From: Bacteroidota bacterium
Lineage (GTDB): Bacteria > Bacteroidota > Bacteroidia > Bacteroidales > JACABE01
Direction: 5' to 3'
DNA length: 64,000 nucleotides
Assembly: GCA_026391675.1 (NCBI GenBank)
Contig: JAPLDQ010000046.1
Coordinates: 84,347 to 148,346 of the forward strand
Part shown: in pieces, positions 7,346 through 16,044 of the stretch
How positions within the stretch are numbered: position 1 is the first letter of the stretch
How the letters are laid out: each line of letters begins with the position of its first letter
The notes under the pieces: generated by a model
Told to the model about the DNA's origin: nothing
Seen by the model: the letters and a program-made list of their open reading frames with translations, nothing else
The model's database searches: none
Made by a program: the position numbers and the translations under genes

Positions 7346-8944
7346 ATGGAAAAAATTAAATCAGCTTTAAAATCTTACGGAATTGATACCAATAAGGAGA
7401 TATTCTATAATCTTTCTTACCAGGAATTGTTTGTACATGAAACAAATCCTGAACTAAAGGGCTTTGAAAAGGGTTACGAGACCAATACCGGTGCAGTAGC
7501 TGTTTATACAGGTGTTTTCACCGGCCGTTCGCCTAAAGATAAATATACAGTTAAAGATGCTGTTTCGGAAAATACCATCTGGTGGGATGGTGTTATTAAT
7601 AAACCAATGACACAGGATGTTTGGAAGTATTGTAAAGGGCTGGTAACAGAAAGTCTTACTAAAGCAGATAAATTATATGTAGTTGATGCATTTTGCGGAA
7701 CAAATCCCAATACCCGTCTTAAAGTCAGGTTTATTGTTGAAGTGGCATGGCAGGCACATTTTGTAACAAATATGTTTATCCGCCCTTCGGGTTATGAACT
7801 TGAGAATTTTGGCACACCTGACTTTGTTATTTTCAATGGTTCTAAGGTAACTAATCCAAAATGGAAAGAACAGGGATTAAATTCCGAAGTTTTTGTTTCA
7901 TTTAATTTAACTGAGAAAACCGCAATTATTGGAGGCACCTGGTATGGTGGAGAAATGAAAAAAGGAGTTTTCGGTTTGATGAATTATTATCTTCCGTTAA
8001 AAGGCATTGCATCTATGCATTGTTCAGCAAATGTTGGGACGAAAGGTGATGTTGCTATTTTCTTCGGACTTTCAGGAACAGGAAAAACAACCTTGTCAGC
8101 AGATCCTAAACGCTATTTGATTGGAGATGATGAACATGGATGGGATGATGATGGTATATTTAATTTTGAAGGTGGTTGTTATGCAAAAACTATTAATTTA
8201 AGCAAAGAAAACGAACCGGATATCTGGAAAGCAATCAAACGCGATGCGCTATTAGAGAATGTAACCGTAATGCCAAACGCTGAAGTGGATTTTAGTGATG
8301 CTTCCACAACGGAAAACACACGCGTATCCTATCCGATTTATCATATCAATAAAATAGTACTTCCTTCAAAAGCCGGTCATGCTTCAAAAATAATTTATTT
8401 ATCAGCAGATGCTTTTGGTGTATTACCTCCAGTATCAATACTTGACAGGGATCAGGCACAATATCATTTCCTGTGTGGTTACACTTCTAAATTAGCCGGA
8501 ACAGAAAGAGGCATTACTGAACCATTACCATCATTTTCACCAGCATTTGGAGAAGCATTTCTTACATTGCATCCTACGAAATATGCAACAGAATTAGTTA
8601 AGAAAATGGATGCTCACGGAGCAAAAGCTTATCTTGTTAATACCGGATGGAATGGAACAGGTAAAAGAATTTCGATTAAAGATACCAGGGCAATCATTGA
8701 TGCTATTATTGAAGGAACAATAGATAATGCTCCGACCGTTCATATCCCATTTTTAAATCTTACTGCACCTACAAAACTACCCAATGTTTCAGAAGGAATT
8801 CTTGATCCAAGAGATACTTATAATGATAAGGCTGAATGGGAGAAAAAAGCAAAAGATCTATCAGCCAGATATATTAAGAATTTTGCTCAATATACTGATA
8901 CACCTGAAGGAAGAGCATTGATTCCTGCCGGACCTCAGGTATAA
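7346..8944 (+). CDS. pckA: Phosphoenolpyruvate carboxykinase (ATP)
   Basis: The 532-residue product is full length for ATP-type PEP carboxykinase. Substrate-binding [10 protein letters not shown] lies near residue 58, the kinase-1a P-loop [11 protein letters not shown] near 241-251, the metal-binding kinase-2 motif [11 protein letters not shown] near 260, and the adenine-site region [12 protein letters not shown] and [13 protein letters not shown] later. It interconverts oxaloacetate plus ATP with PEP, CO2 and ADP in the cytoplasm. It is divergent from the malic enzyme gene across about 210 bases, so both C4/C3 enzymes may respond to shared signals. In fermentative Bacteroidetes the enzyme often runs towards oxaloacetate, making ATP; the direction here is inference. 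Confidence 0.97.
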   Translation: MEKIKSALKSYGIDTNKEIFYNLSYQELFVHETNPELKGFEKGYETNTGAVAVYTGVFTGRSPKDKYTVKDAVSENTIWWDGVINKPMTQDVWKYCKGLVTESLTKADKLYVVDAFCGTNPNTRLKVRFIVEVAWQAHFVTNMFIRPSGYELENFGTPDFVIFNGSKVTNPKWKEQGLNSEVFVSFNLTEKTAIIGGTWYGGEMKKGVFGLMNYYLPLKGIASMHCSANVGTKGDVAIFFGLSGTGKTTLSADPKRYLIGDDEHGWDDDGIFNFEGGCYAKTINLSKENEPDIWKAIKRDALLENVTVMPNAEVDFSDASTTENTRVSYPIYHINKIVLPSKAGHASKIIYLSADAFGVLPPVSILDRDQAQYHFLCGYTSKLAGTERGITEPLPSFSPAFGEAFLTLHPTKYATELVKKMDAHGAKAYLVNTGWNGTGKRISIKDTRAIIDAIIEGTIDNAPTVHIPFLNLTAPTKLPNVSEGILDPRDTYNDKAEWEKKAKDLSARYIKNFAQYTDTPEGRALIPAGPQV

Positions 8945-9258
8945 TATAATTAAAATTGGCTGTATAGTTTAATATAGCGAATGAATATGAAATATACATG
9001 TTGCTTAAAAAACTAAAGAATAGCAATTGTTTACTTATTACGACTAATGCTAGTTTTGTCATTCCGAGTTTTAACATTTAGAAAAATGCTTGAAGGTACG
9101 CTGACAAATATATAAAATCATTGCTTTCTCAATCTCTGCGTCACAGTTCGACAAGCTCACTGCATCGCTTTGCGCCTTCTTTGCGGCTCTCAGCGGTAAA
9201 AAAGTTTAACCGCAGAGTGCCGCGGAGTTTTACGCGGAGAACCGCAATGATTAAAGAA
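8945..9258. other. Intergenic region with CTCTGCG-type repeat
   Basis: This 314-base gap holds no convincing gene. From about 9130 to 9246 it carries CTCTGCG/TTTGCGCC/GCGGTAAA...TTTAACCGCAGAG sequence, an imperfect inverted repeat with the core GCGGTAAA (9193-9200) facing TTTAACCGC (about 9204-9212). Such 'CTCTGCGTCTTTGCGGTT' elements recur between genes in many Bacteroidetes. A fragment TTTTGTCATTCCGAG near 9055 matches the edge of another repeat type seen at 15565-15665. Confidence 0.6.
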
Positions 9259-9801
9259 TCAACTAATTTTAATTTCATTGTCAGTAAGCTGGTTTTTCAG
9301 AATCGAATAAAGATCTTTTTCTAATGATAAAGTTGGTGTTTCGATGATTCTGCCGATTTCACTATTATTGCGGTAAATAATAAATGTTGGTATTTTCTGA
9401 ATATCATAATGTTTTGCTTCAGCTTCTTTTTCTTTATATTTCCGGGCAAAACATAAAATTTCTACATCTGACGGATTGTAATTTAATAAATCCAAGACCC
9501 TGAAGAATCTGGGAACCTGCTCTTTACTATCACCGCACCAGCTTCCCATGACAATTTTTATATGTATATCATTCAACTTGTTATTTAACATTGCAAGGAC
9601 AGCAGTATCAGGTTTATAAGTAATATACTCATTCCAGAAAATACGTCCAAATTCGCCTGAGTTCAATCCTTTTATATTGCAGTTTCCAATCAGTATTTCC
9701 TTTTGTGACTGAGAATCTATAGCTATTTTATTAAATTCCTGTGCCTGTATCTGATGTTTGGCAACTAAACTGAGTATAAGTAAAACGAGTAATTTTTTCA
9801 T
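9259..9801 (-). CDS. Exported thioredoxin-fold protein with WCGDS motif
   Basis: About 180 residues. A signal peptide (MKKLLVLLILSLVAKHQIQAQ) is followed by a short linker and a thioredoxin fold from about residue 65: IKIVMGSWCGDSKEQVPRFF takes the place of the active site, then VEILCFARKYK and the cis-Pro loop IQKIPTFIIY. The active site has a single Cys (CGDS rather than CxxC), so it is unlikely to be a classical disulfide oxidoreductase by itself; similar CGDS proteins are annotated simply as thioredoxin family. It is probably periplasmic. The upstream ATG at 9825 overlaps a TACTTTTG promoter box, so the start at 9801 is preferred. Function not assigned. Confidence 0.82.
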   Translation of the reverse strand: MKKLLVLLILSLVAKHQIQAQEFNKIAIDSQSQKEILIGNCNIKGLNSGEFGRIFWNEYITYKPDTAVLAMLNNKLNDIHIKIVMGSWCGDSKEQVPRFFRVLDLLNYNPSDVEILCFARKYKEKEAEAKHYDIQKIPTFIIYRNNSEIGRIIETPTLSLEKDLYSILKNQLTDNEIKIS

Positions 9802-9822
9802 AGCATAACAAATTATCGAGCA

Positions 9823-9830
9823 CAAAAGTA
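9823..9830 (-). promoter_or_regulatory. -7 box of the thioredoxin-like gene
   Basis: The minus strand reads TACTTTTG, an exact TAnnTTTG match. Transcription would begin near 9816, downstream of the longer candidate start at 9825 and just ahead of the ATG at 9801. Confidence 0.5.
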
Positions 9831-9895
9831 ATAATGCAAAGCGCTATGTCGACCATGCAAATGTTAAAAATTGCTAATAAGATGTTAAATGAGAA

Positions 9896-11200
9896 TCAGA
9901 TACGTTTAATTTGCGCACCTAAACGGCGTAAACGCTCATCAATTTGCTGATAGCCGCGGTCAATCTGCTCTATATTATGAATTATACTTTTTCCCTGTGC
10001 TGACAGCGCAGCAATAAGTAAGGCCACTCCTGCCCTTATATCAGGGGAAATCATTTCAATGCCTCTAAGCGGATATTGATGATCCAAGCCAATGACAGTA
10101 GCCCTGTGCGGGTCGCAAAGGATAATCTGGGCACCCATATCAATCAGTTTATCAACGAAGAATAAACGGCTTTCGAACATTTTCTGATGAATAAGTACGC
10201 TGCCTTTAGCCTGTGTAGCCACTACCAAAGCAATACTGATAAGGTCTGGTGTAAAACCGGGCCATGGAGCATCAGCAATTGTCATAATTGAGCCATCCAT
10301 AAAATGTTCAATTTCATAATGGTCCTGCTGATGAACAATAATATCATCATTTTCATTACTGATATTAATCCCCAGACGTTTAAAAACTTCAGGAATAACA
10401 CCCAAATACTGATAGTTTACATTTTTTATTGTAATCTGAGAATGGGTCATTGCAGCCAAACCGATAAAACTACCTACTTCAATCATATCAGGAAGTAAGG
10501 TATGTTCACAGGCATGCATTTGATCAACACCTTCAATTGTCAGTAAATTTGAACCAACACCTTCAATTTTTGCGCCCATTCTATTGAGCATATTGCATAA
10601 CTGAAGCAAATAAGGTTCGCAGGCAGCATTAAAAATAGTTGTTTTACCCTTTGCCATTACTGCGGCCATTACAATATTTGCAGTTCCGGTAACGGATGCC
10701 TCATCGAGCAGCATATAACATCCCTTTAGCTGAGATGCATCGATATAGTATGATTTGCTGATGTTGTTATAATTAAATTTTGCACCTAATTTTTCGAATC
10801 CAATAAAATGGGTATCCAGGCGCCGACGACCGATTTTATCACCGCCCGGTTGAGGAATATAAGCTTTACCAAATCTTGCCAGTAAAGGACCAACAATCAT
10901 TACTGAACCTCTTAATGATGCAGCTTTGGTTTTAAACTCGTCTGTTTTAAGGTATTCTAAATTGACATTATCGGCTTGAAATGTAAATTCATCTTTTGCC
11001 GTTTTTTCAACTTTAACACCCATTTCGCTCAACAATTCGATGAGTTTGTTAACATCCCTGATATCAGGAATATTGCTGATTGTTACTTTTTCGGGTGTAA
11101 GTAAAATAGCGCAAATTACCTGAAGGGCTTCGTTTTTAGCGCCCTGTGGAATTATTTCGCCACTTAATCTGTTACCGCCTGTTATTTCAAATGAACTCAT
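9896..11200 (-). CDS. murA: UDP-N-acetylglucosamine 1-carboxyvinyltransferase, Asp-type active site
   Basis: The 434-residue product covers the two-domain EPSP-synthase-like fold of MurA: GGNRLSGEIIPQGAKNEAL with Lys22 at the N-terminus, RGSVMIVGPLLARFG, the active-site loop PQPGGDKIGRRRLDTHF (residues 116-132), and the C-terminal DIRAGVALLIAALSA. It transfers enolpyruvate from PEP to UDP-GlcNAc, the first committed step of peptidoglycan synthesis. In E. coli the loop carries Cys115, the target of fosfomycin; here the aligned residue is Asp121. The Cys-to-Asp form is known to be active and fosfomycin-insensitive in other bacteria. The DUF4290 gene lies 20 bases upstream on the same strand, so the two are probably cotranscribed. 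Confidence 0.96.
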   Translation of the reverse strand: MSSFEITGGNRLSGEIIPQGAKNEALQVICAILLTPEKVTISNIPDIRDVNKLIELLSEMGVKVEKTAKDEFTFQADNVNLEYLKTDEFKTKAASLRGSVMIVGPLLARFGKAYIPQPGGDKIGRRRLDTHFIGFEKLGAKFNYNNISKSYYIDASQLKGCYMLLDEASVTGTANIVMAAVMAKGKTTIFNAACEPYLLQLCNMLNRMGAKIEGVGSNLLTIEGVDQMHACEHTLLPDMIEVGSFIGLAAMTHSQITIKNVNYQYLGVIPEVFKRLGINISNENDDIIVHQQDHYEIEHFMDGSIMTIADAPWPGFTPDLISIALVVATQAKGSVLIHQKMFESRLFFVDKLIDMGAQIILCDPHRATVIGLDHQYPLRGIEMISPDIRAGVALLIAALSAQGKSIIHNIEQIDRGYQQIDERLRRLGAQIKRI

Positions 11201-11220
11201 TTTACAAGAAGTTTAAAACA

Positions 11221-11892
11221 TTAGTTTTCTTTTCTTTTGTTCTGGGAAAAATTCAGGTTTTTCTTGATATTGTTGTTATTTCGTTTAATCGGGTTATTAT
11301 TATTGTTGGTTTTGTTTTTGGTAATGGCAGGTTTGTTTTTGGATAGAATATCATAAGAACTGTTTAATCTGAAATTTTCACTTAATTTCAACTGTCCCTT
11401 TGACATAATTTTCAGATGCTCAACAATTACTTCATCGTCAACGCTATCACGATTCCATGTTAAATAAGATTTTTTCAGATGATTGGCGATTAAATGCACT
11501 ACGCGTTCTTTAGCAGGACCTTCCTCCATTGCAGTAGCTTTTTCAATCATCAGTTCAATATTTCTGCCATAATGACGAAAAGCGAACTTTTTATCTGAAT
11601 AAGGAACTTTCTCAGGTTTTACATTTAATATTTCTGCTGAAGGAATTGGGTAAGGTGAATCTACATCCAATTTAAAATCAGAAATAATAAACAGATGATC
11701 CCAGAGTTTGTGCGTAAAATCTGCAACATCGCGCAAGTGAGGATTTATTTGTCCCATCACCCTGATAATTCCTTTTGCCAATTGATTTCGTTTTTCACGG
11801 TCTTCGACACTTATTGCATATTCAATCATTTTCTGAACATTGCGTCCATATTCAGCGATTATAAGCTTATTTCGGGTTGAGTTGTATTCCAT
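11221..11892 (-). CDS. DUF4290 domain protein
   Basis: The 223-residue product matches the Bacteroidetes DUF4290 family: EYNSTRNKLIIAEYGRNVQKMI at the start, NQLAKGIIRVMGQINPH, LWDHLFIISDFKLDVDSPYP, and the second half FRHYGRNIELMIEKA which echoes the first (a possible internal duplication of the YGRN-MI element). A low-complexity Asn/Lys-rich tail occupies about residues 188-223. It is soluble and cytoplasmic by appearance, with no signal peptide. Function unknown. Its position directly ahead of murA (20-base gap) hints at a role connected with envelope growth, which is inference from context only. Its promoter is at 11961-11988. Confidence 0.85.
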   Translation of the reverse strand: MEYNSTRNKLIIAEYGRNVQKMIEYAISVEDREKRNQLAKGIIRVMGQINPHLRDVADFTHKLWDHLFIISDFKLDVDSPYPIPSAEILNVKPEKVPYSDKKFAFRHYGRNIELMIEKATAMEEGPAKERVVHLIANHLKKSYLTWNRDSVDDEVIVEHLKIMSKGQLKLSENFRLNSSYDILSKNKPAITKNKTNNNNNPIKRNNNNIKKNLNFSQNKRKEN

Positions 11893-11960
11893 TCTTATGA
11901 TATATTATATTTTTTGAATTAAAAAGTCTTCTAAGGAATCTTTGAATTTATTTAAAATTG

Positions 11961-11988
11961 CAAAAGTAAAATGACTTCTTTTTGCAAA
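11961..11988 (-). promoter_or_regulatory. Promoter of the DUF4290-murA operon
   Basis: On the minus strand TTTG (11988-11985) is followed after 16 bases by TACTTTTG (11968-11961), an exact -7 match. A second match, TACCTTTG, lies at 11992-11985. The leader would be about 60 bases. Confidence 0.5.
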
Positions 11989-12127
11989 GGTAAGTAATAA
12001 TTTTGGATCAAAACGAAAAGTTGAGGTTAACTTTATGCCTATTAGATCTGACTTTAATTCCTTACTTTTCCCTTGATGGAAAAGTAAGCAAAAGATCAAG
12101 TCTGCAAATACTTTACTTCAAATCTAT

Positions 12128-12246
12128 GCTTTTTAAATCCCTGCGCAATACAAGCCGTAGCGAAAATAACTTTATTCCATTTATGTTTACTATGAACTTC
12201 GCTATCTTCTGTATTGCTTGCGCAAGGCCACCGCTATTTAAAAAGC
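12128..12246. repeat. Large imperfect inverted repeat in an intergenic region
   Basis: GCTTTTTAAAT at 12128-12138 is exactly mirrored by ATTTAAAAAGC at 12236-12246. Inside, CCTGCGCAATACA and AGCGAA on the left face TTCGCT and TGTATTGCTTGCGCAAGG on the right, giving a long interrupted stem around a central AT-rich loop. It lies in the 620-base gene-poor gap between the DUF4290 promoter and the ferredoxin oxidoreductase operon. An overlapping plus-strand frame (12003-12290) follows the repeat structure and is not considered a gene. Confidence 0.6.
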
Positions 12247-12248
12247 TT

Positions 12249-12383
12249 GATTTGTTGCGTAAAGTATTTGAGGACAGTCCATCTACGTAGAGATAACAGT
12301 ACTTAAAGTACTCAATTACTTATCTGCGTTAATCATTAACAATCCGCGTCTTCTGTGTGCTATTTTAAATAAATCGCAAAATC
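12249..12383. repeat. Dispersed intergenic repeat, copy A
   Basis: The segment containing TAAAGTATTTGAGG, CTACGTAGAGATAACAGT, GTACTCAATTACTTATCTG, AATCATTAACAATCCG and TGTGCTATTTTAAATAA is repeated with small changes at 22001-22167 in the same orientation. Both copies are intergenic. No coding potential or transposase is associated, so it is probably a non-autonomous or structural repeat. Confidence 0.65.
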
Positions 12384-12463
12384 AACGAATAGACATTTTT
12401 TCTACCAAATATTTCTCTCTTCTCAATTTTTTAGCTTAATCCATAATTTCATTAAAAGTAAAA

Positions 12464-12493
12464 ACCCTTTACTGACTGACGTCAATAAAGGGT
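12464..12493 (-). terminator. Intrinsic terminator of the 2-oxoacid:ferredoxin oxidoreductase operon
   Basis: On the minus strand ACCCTTTA (12493-12486) and TAAAGGGT (12471-12464) form an 8-bp stem followed by TTTTAC, starting about 20 bases after the stop of the last gene of the operon. Confidence 0.7.
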
Positions 12494-12512
12494 AAATATT
12501 CTTATTGTTCGT

Positions 12513-13064
12513 TTAAACCAGATGAACAGCTTTAATTAAAGTTTTTCCTATATCAATAGCCTTTTCGTTTTCAGGTATCAGCTTATGATGGCGGGCAGGC
12601 AAAGATTTTTCCAAACCTTTATGAATAAATTCGGGTTTTACCAGCGGTTTTAATTTAAGGAAACCACCCAGCACTATCATATTAAAAACTTTTGCCAGAC
12701 CTAATTTACCGGCTTCTTCAGATGCTTCAATAGAGTAAATATTAATATCCTTACGGCTAGGGTAATGAGTAATCCCATTTGGATCATATATTAGTAAGCC
12801 ACCCGGTTTTACGGTAGCTTCAAATTTATCCAAGGATTGCTGGTTAAGAATGATTGCTGTATCGTAACTATTGATAATTGGAGAACTGATACGTTCATCA
12901 CTTAAAACAACCGTAACATTTGCTGTACCACCACGCATTTCGGGTCCATATGACGGCATCCAGCTAACTTCCTGATTTTGCATGATACCGGAATAAGCAA
13001 GAATTTTACCCATAGATAAAACACCTTGTCCACCAAAACCGGCTATGATAATTTCTTCTGTCAT
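12513..13064 (-). CDS. 2-oxoacid:ferredoxin oxidoreductase, gamma subunit
   Basis: The 183-residue product is the gamma domain of pyruvate/2-oxoacid ferredoxin oxidoreductases: TEEIIIAGFGGQGVLSMGKILAYSG at the N-terminus, SWMPSYGPEMRGGTANVTVVLSD near residue 36-58, and a C-terminal helical part (FLKLKPLVKPE). It forms a complex with the alpha, beta and ferredoxin subunits encoded directly upstream and is the last gene of that operon, 25 bases after beta; an intrinsic terminator follows. The complex oxidatively decarboxylates a 2-oxoacid to the acyl-CoA while reducing ferredoxin, or works in reverse. The substrate (2-oxoglutarate or branched-chain 2-oxoacids) is not certain from sequence. Confidence 0.92.
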   Translation of the reverse strand: MTEEIIIAGFGGQGVLSMGKILAYSGIMQNQEVSWMPSYGPEMRGGTANVTVVLSDERISSPIINSYDTAIILNQQSLDKFEATVKPGGLLIYDPNGITHYPSRKDINIYSIEASEEAGKLGLAKVFNMIVLGGFLKLKPLVKPEFIHKGLEKSLPARHHKLIPENEKAIDIGKTLIKAVHLV

Positions 13065-13089
13065 AACTTCAAATTTTTAAATCATTTAA

Positions 13090-13878
13090 TTATTTTACCA
13101 ATTGACCATCAACTTTAATATCACCTAATGGATAAAAAGGAAACATATTTTCTTCCATCCATTTGTTGGATTGAACAGGGGTCATTTTCCATCCGGAGTT
13201 ACAATTTGAAACAATTTCAACAAATGTTAAGCCTTTGTTTTCTTTTTGTAAGTCAAATGCTTTGCGCAAGGCTTTTTTAGCTTTACGGACAGCTGAAGGG
13301 GTATGAACAGCCTGACGGGTTACAAAATGAACACCAGGTAACTGAGCTACAAGTTCTGTCATTCTTAATGGATTGCCCATAGTAGTAACATCTCTGCCGT
13401 AAGGGCATGTAGATGCTTTCATATTTGGCAGGGTTGTTGGTGCCATCTGACCACCAGTCATCCCATAAATACCGTTATTAATAAATATTATAGTGATATT
13501 TTCGCCTCTGTTACAGGCGTGTATGGTTTCAGCGGTACCAATGGCTGCTAAATCGCCATCACCCTGATAGGTAAATACAATTTTTTCGGGCATTAATCTT
13601 TTTACTGCTGTAGCCAAAGCAGGAGCTCTGCCGTGTGCAGCCTGCTGCATATCGATATTCATAAACTCATATGCTAATACTGAACATCCAACAGGAGCAA
13701 TACCAATCGTAATTTCCTGAGCATTCAGTTCTTCAATAACTTCCATGAGGATTCTGTGTGCAGTACCATGACCACAACCCGGACAATAACTCAGCGCTTT
13801 GTCGGTTAACAATTTAGTTTTTGAATAAACTAAATTTTCAGGTCTTCTGATTTGTTCTTTTGTTACTATATCTGACAT
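13090..13878 (-). CDS. 2-oxoacid:ferredoxin oxidoreductase, beta subunit (TPP-binding)
   Basis: The 262-residue product is the thiamine-diphosphate subunit: YCPGCGHGTAHRIL (residues 31-44), GCSVLAYEFM, AHGRAPALATAVKR, and the TPP/Mg motif starting at GDGD (106-109) and ending at NN (134-135) followed by GIYGMTGGQ. The C-terminal FVEIVSNCNSGWKM is typical of the short Kor/Vor-type beta subunits. It provides the catalytic TPP for decarboxylation and acyl transfer to CoA. It starts only four bases after the alpha gene ends, so the two are tightly coupled. By size and sequence style it belongs to the group annotated either KorB (2-oxoglutarate) or VorA-like; I cannot separate these. Confidence 0.93.
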   Translation of the reverse strand: MSDIVTKEQIRRPENLVYSKTKLLTDKALSYCPGCGHGTAHRILMEVIEELNAQEITIGIAPVGCSVLAYEFMNIDMQQAAHGRAPALATAVKRLMPEKIVFTYQGDGDLAAIGTAETIHACNRGENITIIFINNGIYGMTGGQMAPTTLPNMKASTCPYGRDVTTMGNPLRMTELVAQLPGVHFVTRQAVHTPSAVRKAKKALRKAFDLQKENKGLTFVEIVSNCNSGWKMTPVQSNKWMEENMFPFYPLGDIKVDGQLVK

Positions 13879-13882
13879 CGTA

Positions 13883-14965
13883 TTAACCTCCTATTATTTG
13901 TTTTTCTAATGCAACAACCACTTCATCCGGAGTTGGAATAATTCCGCCAAAACGTCCAAAATGTTCAACCTTTACTTTGCATTCCACTGCTAATTTAACA
14001 TCTTCTATCATCTGACCCAAGCTCATCTCAACAGTTAAAATTCCTTTTATTTTACCAACATAGTTTAATAAAGGTTTTTTAGGGAAAGGGAAAAGTGTTA
14101 TAGGACGTAATAAACCGACTTTAATACCTTTGGCTCTTGCCAGTTCTACAGCTTTCTGACTGATACGTGCACTTGAGCCATAAGCTACAATAAGGTATTC
14201 AGCATCTTCACATTGAAATTCTTCGTATCTGACTTCATTTTTTTCGATTTCCAGGTATTTGTCGCGAAGGTGTGCAACGTGTTTTTCCTGTTTATGAGAA
14301 TCGAGGTCTAAAGATGTTATGATATTTCTTTCTCTGTTATTCAGTTTTCCCATTGTTGACCATGGTGTATTCCTGCGGATTTCCTCTTCGGTCCAACGTG
14401 GTTTAAATTCATCCAGTTCAACTTTTTCCATCATCTGACCAATTACACCATCGCCCAGAATTAAAACAGGGTTACGGTATTTAAAAGCCAGATCGAAACC
14501 TAAACCTGCAAAATCAGCCATTTCCTGAACTGAAGAAGGGGCCAGTACTATCAATCTGTAATCGCCATGTCCGCCACCTTTGGTTGACTGGAAATAATCG
14601 GATTGTGAAGGTTGGATTGTACCTAAACCGGGACCTCCACGAACAATATTTACTATTAAACAAGGCAATTCAGCACCTGCTATATACGATATTCCTTCCT
14701 GTTTCAAACTAATACCGGGACTTGATGAAGAAGTCATAACTTTTTTACCACAACTTGCACCACCATAAACCATATTTATAGCAGCAACTTCACTTTCGGC
14801 CTGTAAAACAACCATACCTGTTGTTTTCTGTGGATCCTGATACATCAGATATTCCATGATTTCGGATTGCGGAGTAATCGGATATCCGAAATAGCCATCG
14901 CAACCTGCACGAATAGCAGCTTCTGCAACAGCCTCATTACCTTTCATTAATTTCAGTTCTTTCAT
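13883..14965 (-). CDS. 2-oxoacid:ferredoxin oxidoreductase, alpha subunit
   Basis: The 360-residue product begins MKELKLMKGNEAVAEAAIRAGC with the pyrimidine-binding region GYFGYPITPQSEIMEYL, continues with QAESEVAAINMVYGGASCGKKVMTSSSSPG and ends with a transketolase-C-like domain (YLIVAYGSSARISQKAVE, GLLRPITLFPFP). It lacks a fused gamma domain, which is a separate gene here. It is the second gene of a four-gene operon in the order ferredoxin, alpha, beta, gamma. The proteins of this length class are usually annotated VorB or KorA. Together with malic enzyme and PEP carboxykinase nearby it points to ferredoxin-linked central carbon metabolism. Confidence 0.93.
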   Translation of the reverse strand: MKELKLMKGNEAVAEAAIRAGCDGYFGYPITPQSEIMEYLMYQDPQKTTGMVVLQAESEVAAINMVYGGASCGKKVMTSSSSPGISLKQEGISYIAGAELPCLIVNIVRGGPGLGTIQPSQSDYFQSTKGGGHGDYRLIVLAPSSVQEMADFAGLGFDLAFKYRNPVLILGDGVIGQMMEKVELDEFKPRWTEEEIRRNTPWSTMGKLNNRERNIITSLDLDSHKQEKHVAHLRDKYLEIEKNEVRYEEFQCEDAEYLIVAYGSSARISQKAVELARAKGIKVGLLRPITLFPFPKKPLLNYVGKIKGILTVEMSLGQMIEDVKLAVECKVKVEHFGRFGGIIPTPDEVVVALEKQIIGG

Positions 14966-14995
14966 CTGTTTGTATTTAAAACTGTTTAAACATCT

Positions 14996-15217
14996 TTAAT
15001 TTTTCATTCTATAAACGGTGATAACACCATCGGGACATACAATTGCGCAGTTTGCGCAACCAGTACATTCTTCATTAACGGTCTCGGTATAATGATAGCC
15101 TTTTCCGTTTACATTTTTAGCCATTGCAATAACTTCCTGCGGACATGCAGCAATGCAAACTTCGCAACCCTTACATTTTTCGATATCAATTACAATATCC
15201 CCTTTTACTTTTGCCAT
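14996..15217 (-). CDS. 2x[4Fe-4S] ferredoxin subunit of 2-oxoacid:ferredoxin oxidoreductase
   Basis: The 73-residue product holds two complete [4Fe-4S] motifs, CKGCEVCIAACP and CTGCANCAIVCP, in the arrangement of the delta subunits of 2-oxoacid:ferredoxin oxidoreductases. It passes electrons from the TPP centre to free ferredoxin. It is the first gene of the operon, 30 bases ahead of the alpha gene. The upstream region contains only an imperfect -7 box (TAATTTCG on the minus strand at 15280-15273). Confidence 0.94.
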   Translation of the reverse strand: MAKVKGDIVIDIEKCKGCEVCIAACPQEVIAMAKNVNGKGYHYTETVNEECTGCANCAIVCPDGVITVYRMKN

Positions 15218-15564
15218 TTTATATATGAATTAAGTAGAATATCTTATAAAATTATGCCATTTTTTGATGGAGCGAAATTAGAGAAAATATCTGAATTATG
15301 ATTTTTTTTATTCACTTTTTTGTATCTCAAGCGCTTAAATACTTATAAATTTTTGATTGTATGTTATTTAAAAAACAAAAAAGGGGCTGTCACAATTGGC
15401 GGCTTCTTCTTTTATTTTAAATTGTCTCTGCCCGGCAAAGTCTTATTCGTTAAGAATTACTCCGGCAGTTTTCACTTAATAATTTTGTACATTTATACTT
15501 ATCAACTTTAAGATTTTCTCGCTGATTTCCGCAAAGTTTAACGCAGATTTACGCTGAAATGCCT

Positions 15565-15665
15565 GTTTTGTCATGCTGAACGCTAGTGAGGCATCTCATT
15601 TAAATTGTATTTTTATTATATTGAGATTCCTCTCTCGCTAAAAAGCGAGATCGGAATGACAAAAC
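15565..15665. repeat. Imperfect inverted repeat of TTTTGTCAT...ATGACAAAA type
   Basis: GTTTTGTCATGCTGAACGC on the left faces GCGAGATCGGAATGACAAAAC on the right, with ATCTCA and TGAGAT inside, forming an interrupted stem of about 100 bp. A small inner hairpin CTCGCTAAAAAGCGAG lies at about 15634-15649. This resembles a dispersed 'TGTCATGCTGAACG...CGGAATGACA' element familiar from Bacteroidetes intergenic regions. Confidence 0.65.
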
Positions 15666-15684
15666 TACCGACATTACTTAATAT

Positions 15685-15732
15685 CACTAAATCGCTAAAT
15701 CGCCAAATCGCCAAATCACCAAATCACCAAAT
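15685..15732. repeat. 8-base tandem repeat, six units
   Basis: Six consecutive units of consensus CRCCAAAT (variants CACTAAAT, CGCTAAAT, CGCCAAAT twice, CACCAAAT twice) occupy 48 bases. Units are too short for CRISPR repeats and there are no spacers. Could vary in copy number. Confidence 0.8.
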
Positions 15733-15811
15733 CGGCATTTTTTCTTCTGAATATTTCTAACCTCAACTTTTCAGCTTAATTAAGTTGAACCGTTAAATAT
15801 ACTTGCCATGC

Positions 15812-15962
15812 CCCGCTCGGCGAAGTCTTGTGCGTTCAGCCAACGCGAGGGCAGACTTCGTCGCTATATTAACTTCTCAATAAGTTATTAGTACACTGTC
15901 TATCGTTATAAAATCTGTTACACTGAGCTTTTCTGCATAATTTCTTGCACCTTCGCTGAGCT
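15812..15962. repeat. 151-bp direct repeat, copy 1, left flank of restriction-modification cassette
   Basis: Aligned without gaps to 20628-20778 at a constant offset of 4816 bases, I count about 10 mismatches in 151 positions (about 93% identity), with a fully identical core of roughly 65 bases (GCGAGGGCAGACTTCG onward). The two copies are in the same orientation and enclose exactly the three genes of the restriction-modification cassette. Confidence 0.85.
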
Positions 15963-16044
15963 GGTGAAACCGTTAACAACAATAGCATTTAAACAACCAA
16001 AATTTTTATAAAGTTGTTTTCCCCAAAATATTACTTAGAATTAC

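Noticed and set aside
9121..9324. 67-codon plus-strand frame
   Set aside because: Made of CTCTGCG-type repeat sequence and runs into the 3' end of the thioredoxin-like gene on the other strand.
12003..12290. 95-codon plus-strand frame
   Set aside because: Covers the large inverted repeat and the start of a dispersed repeat; composition follows the repeats and there is no matching promoter or domain.
15320..15511. 63-codon plus-strand frame before the restriction-modification cassette
   Set aside because: Low-complexity AT-rich sequence with a decayed terminator inside; no supporting signal.
15685..15732. Possible CRISPR-like array
   Set aside because: Units are 8 bases with no spacers; a simple tandem repeat, and no cas genes are present.
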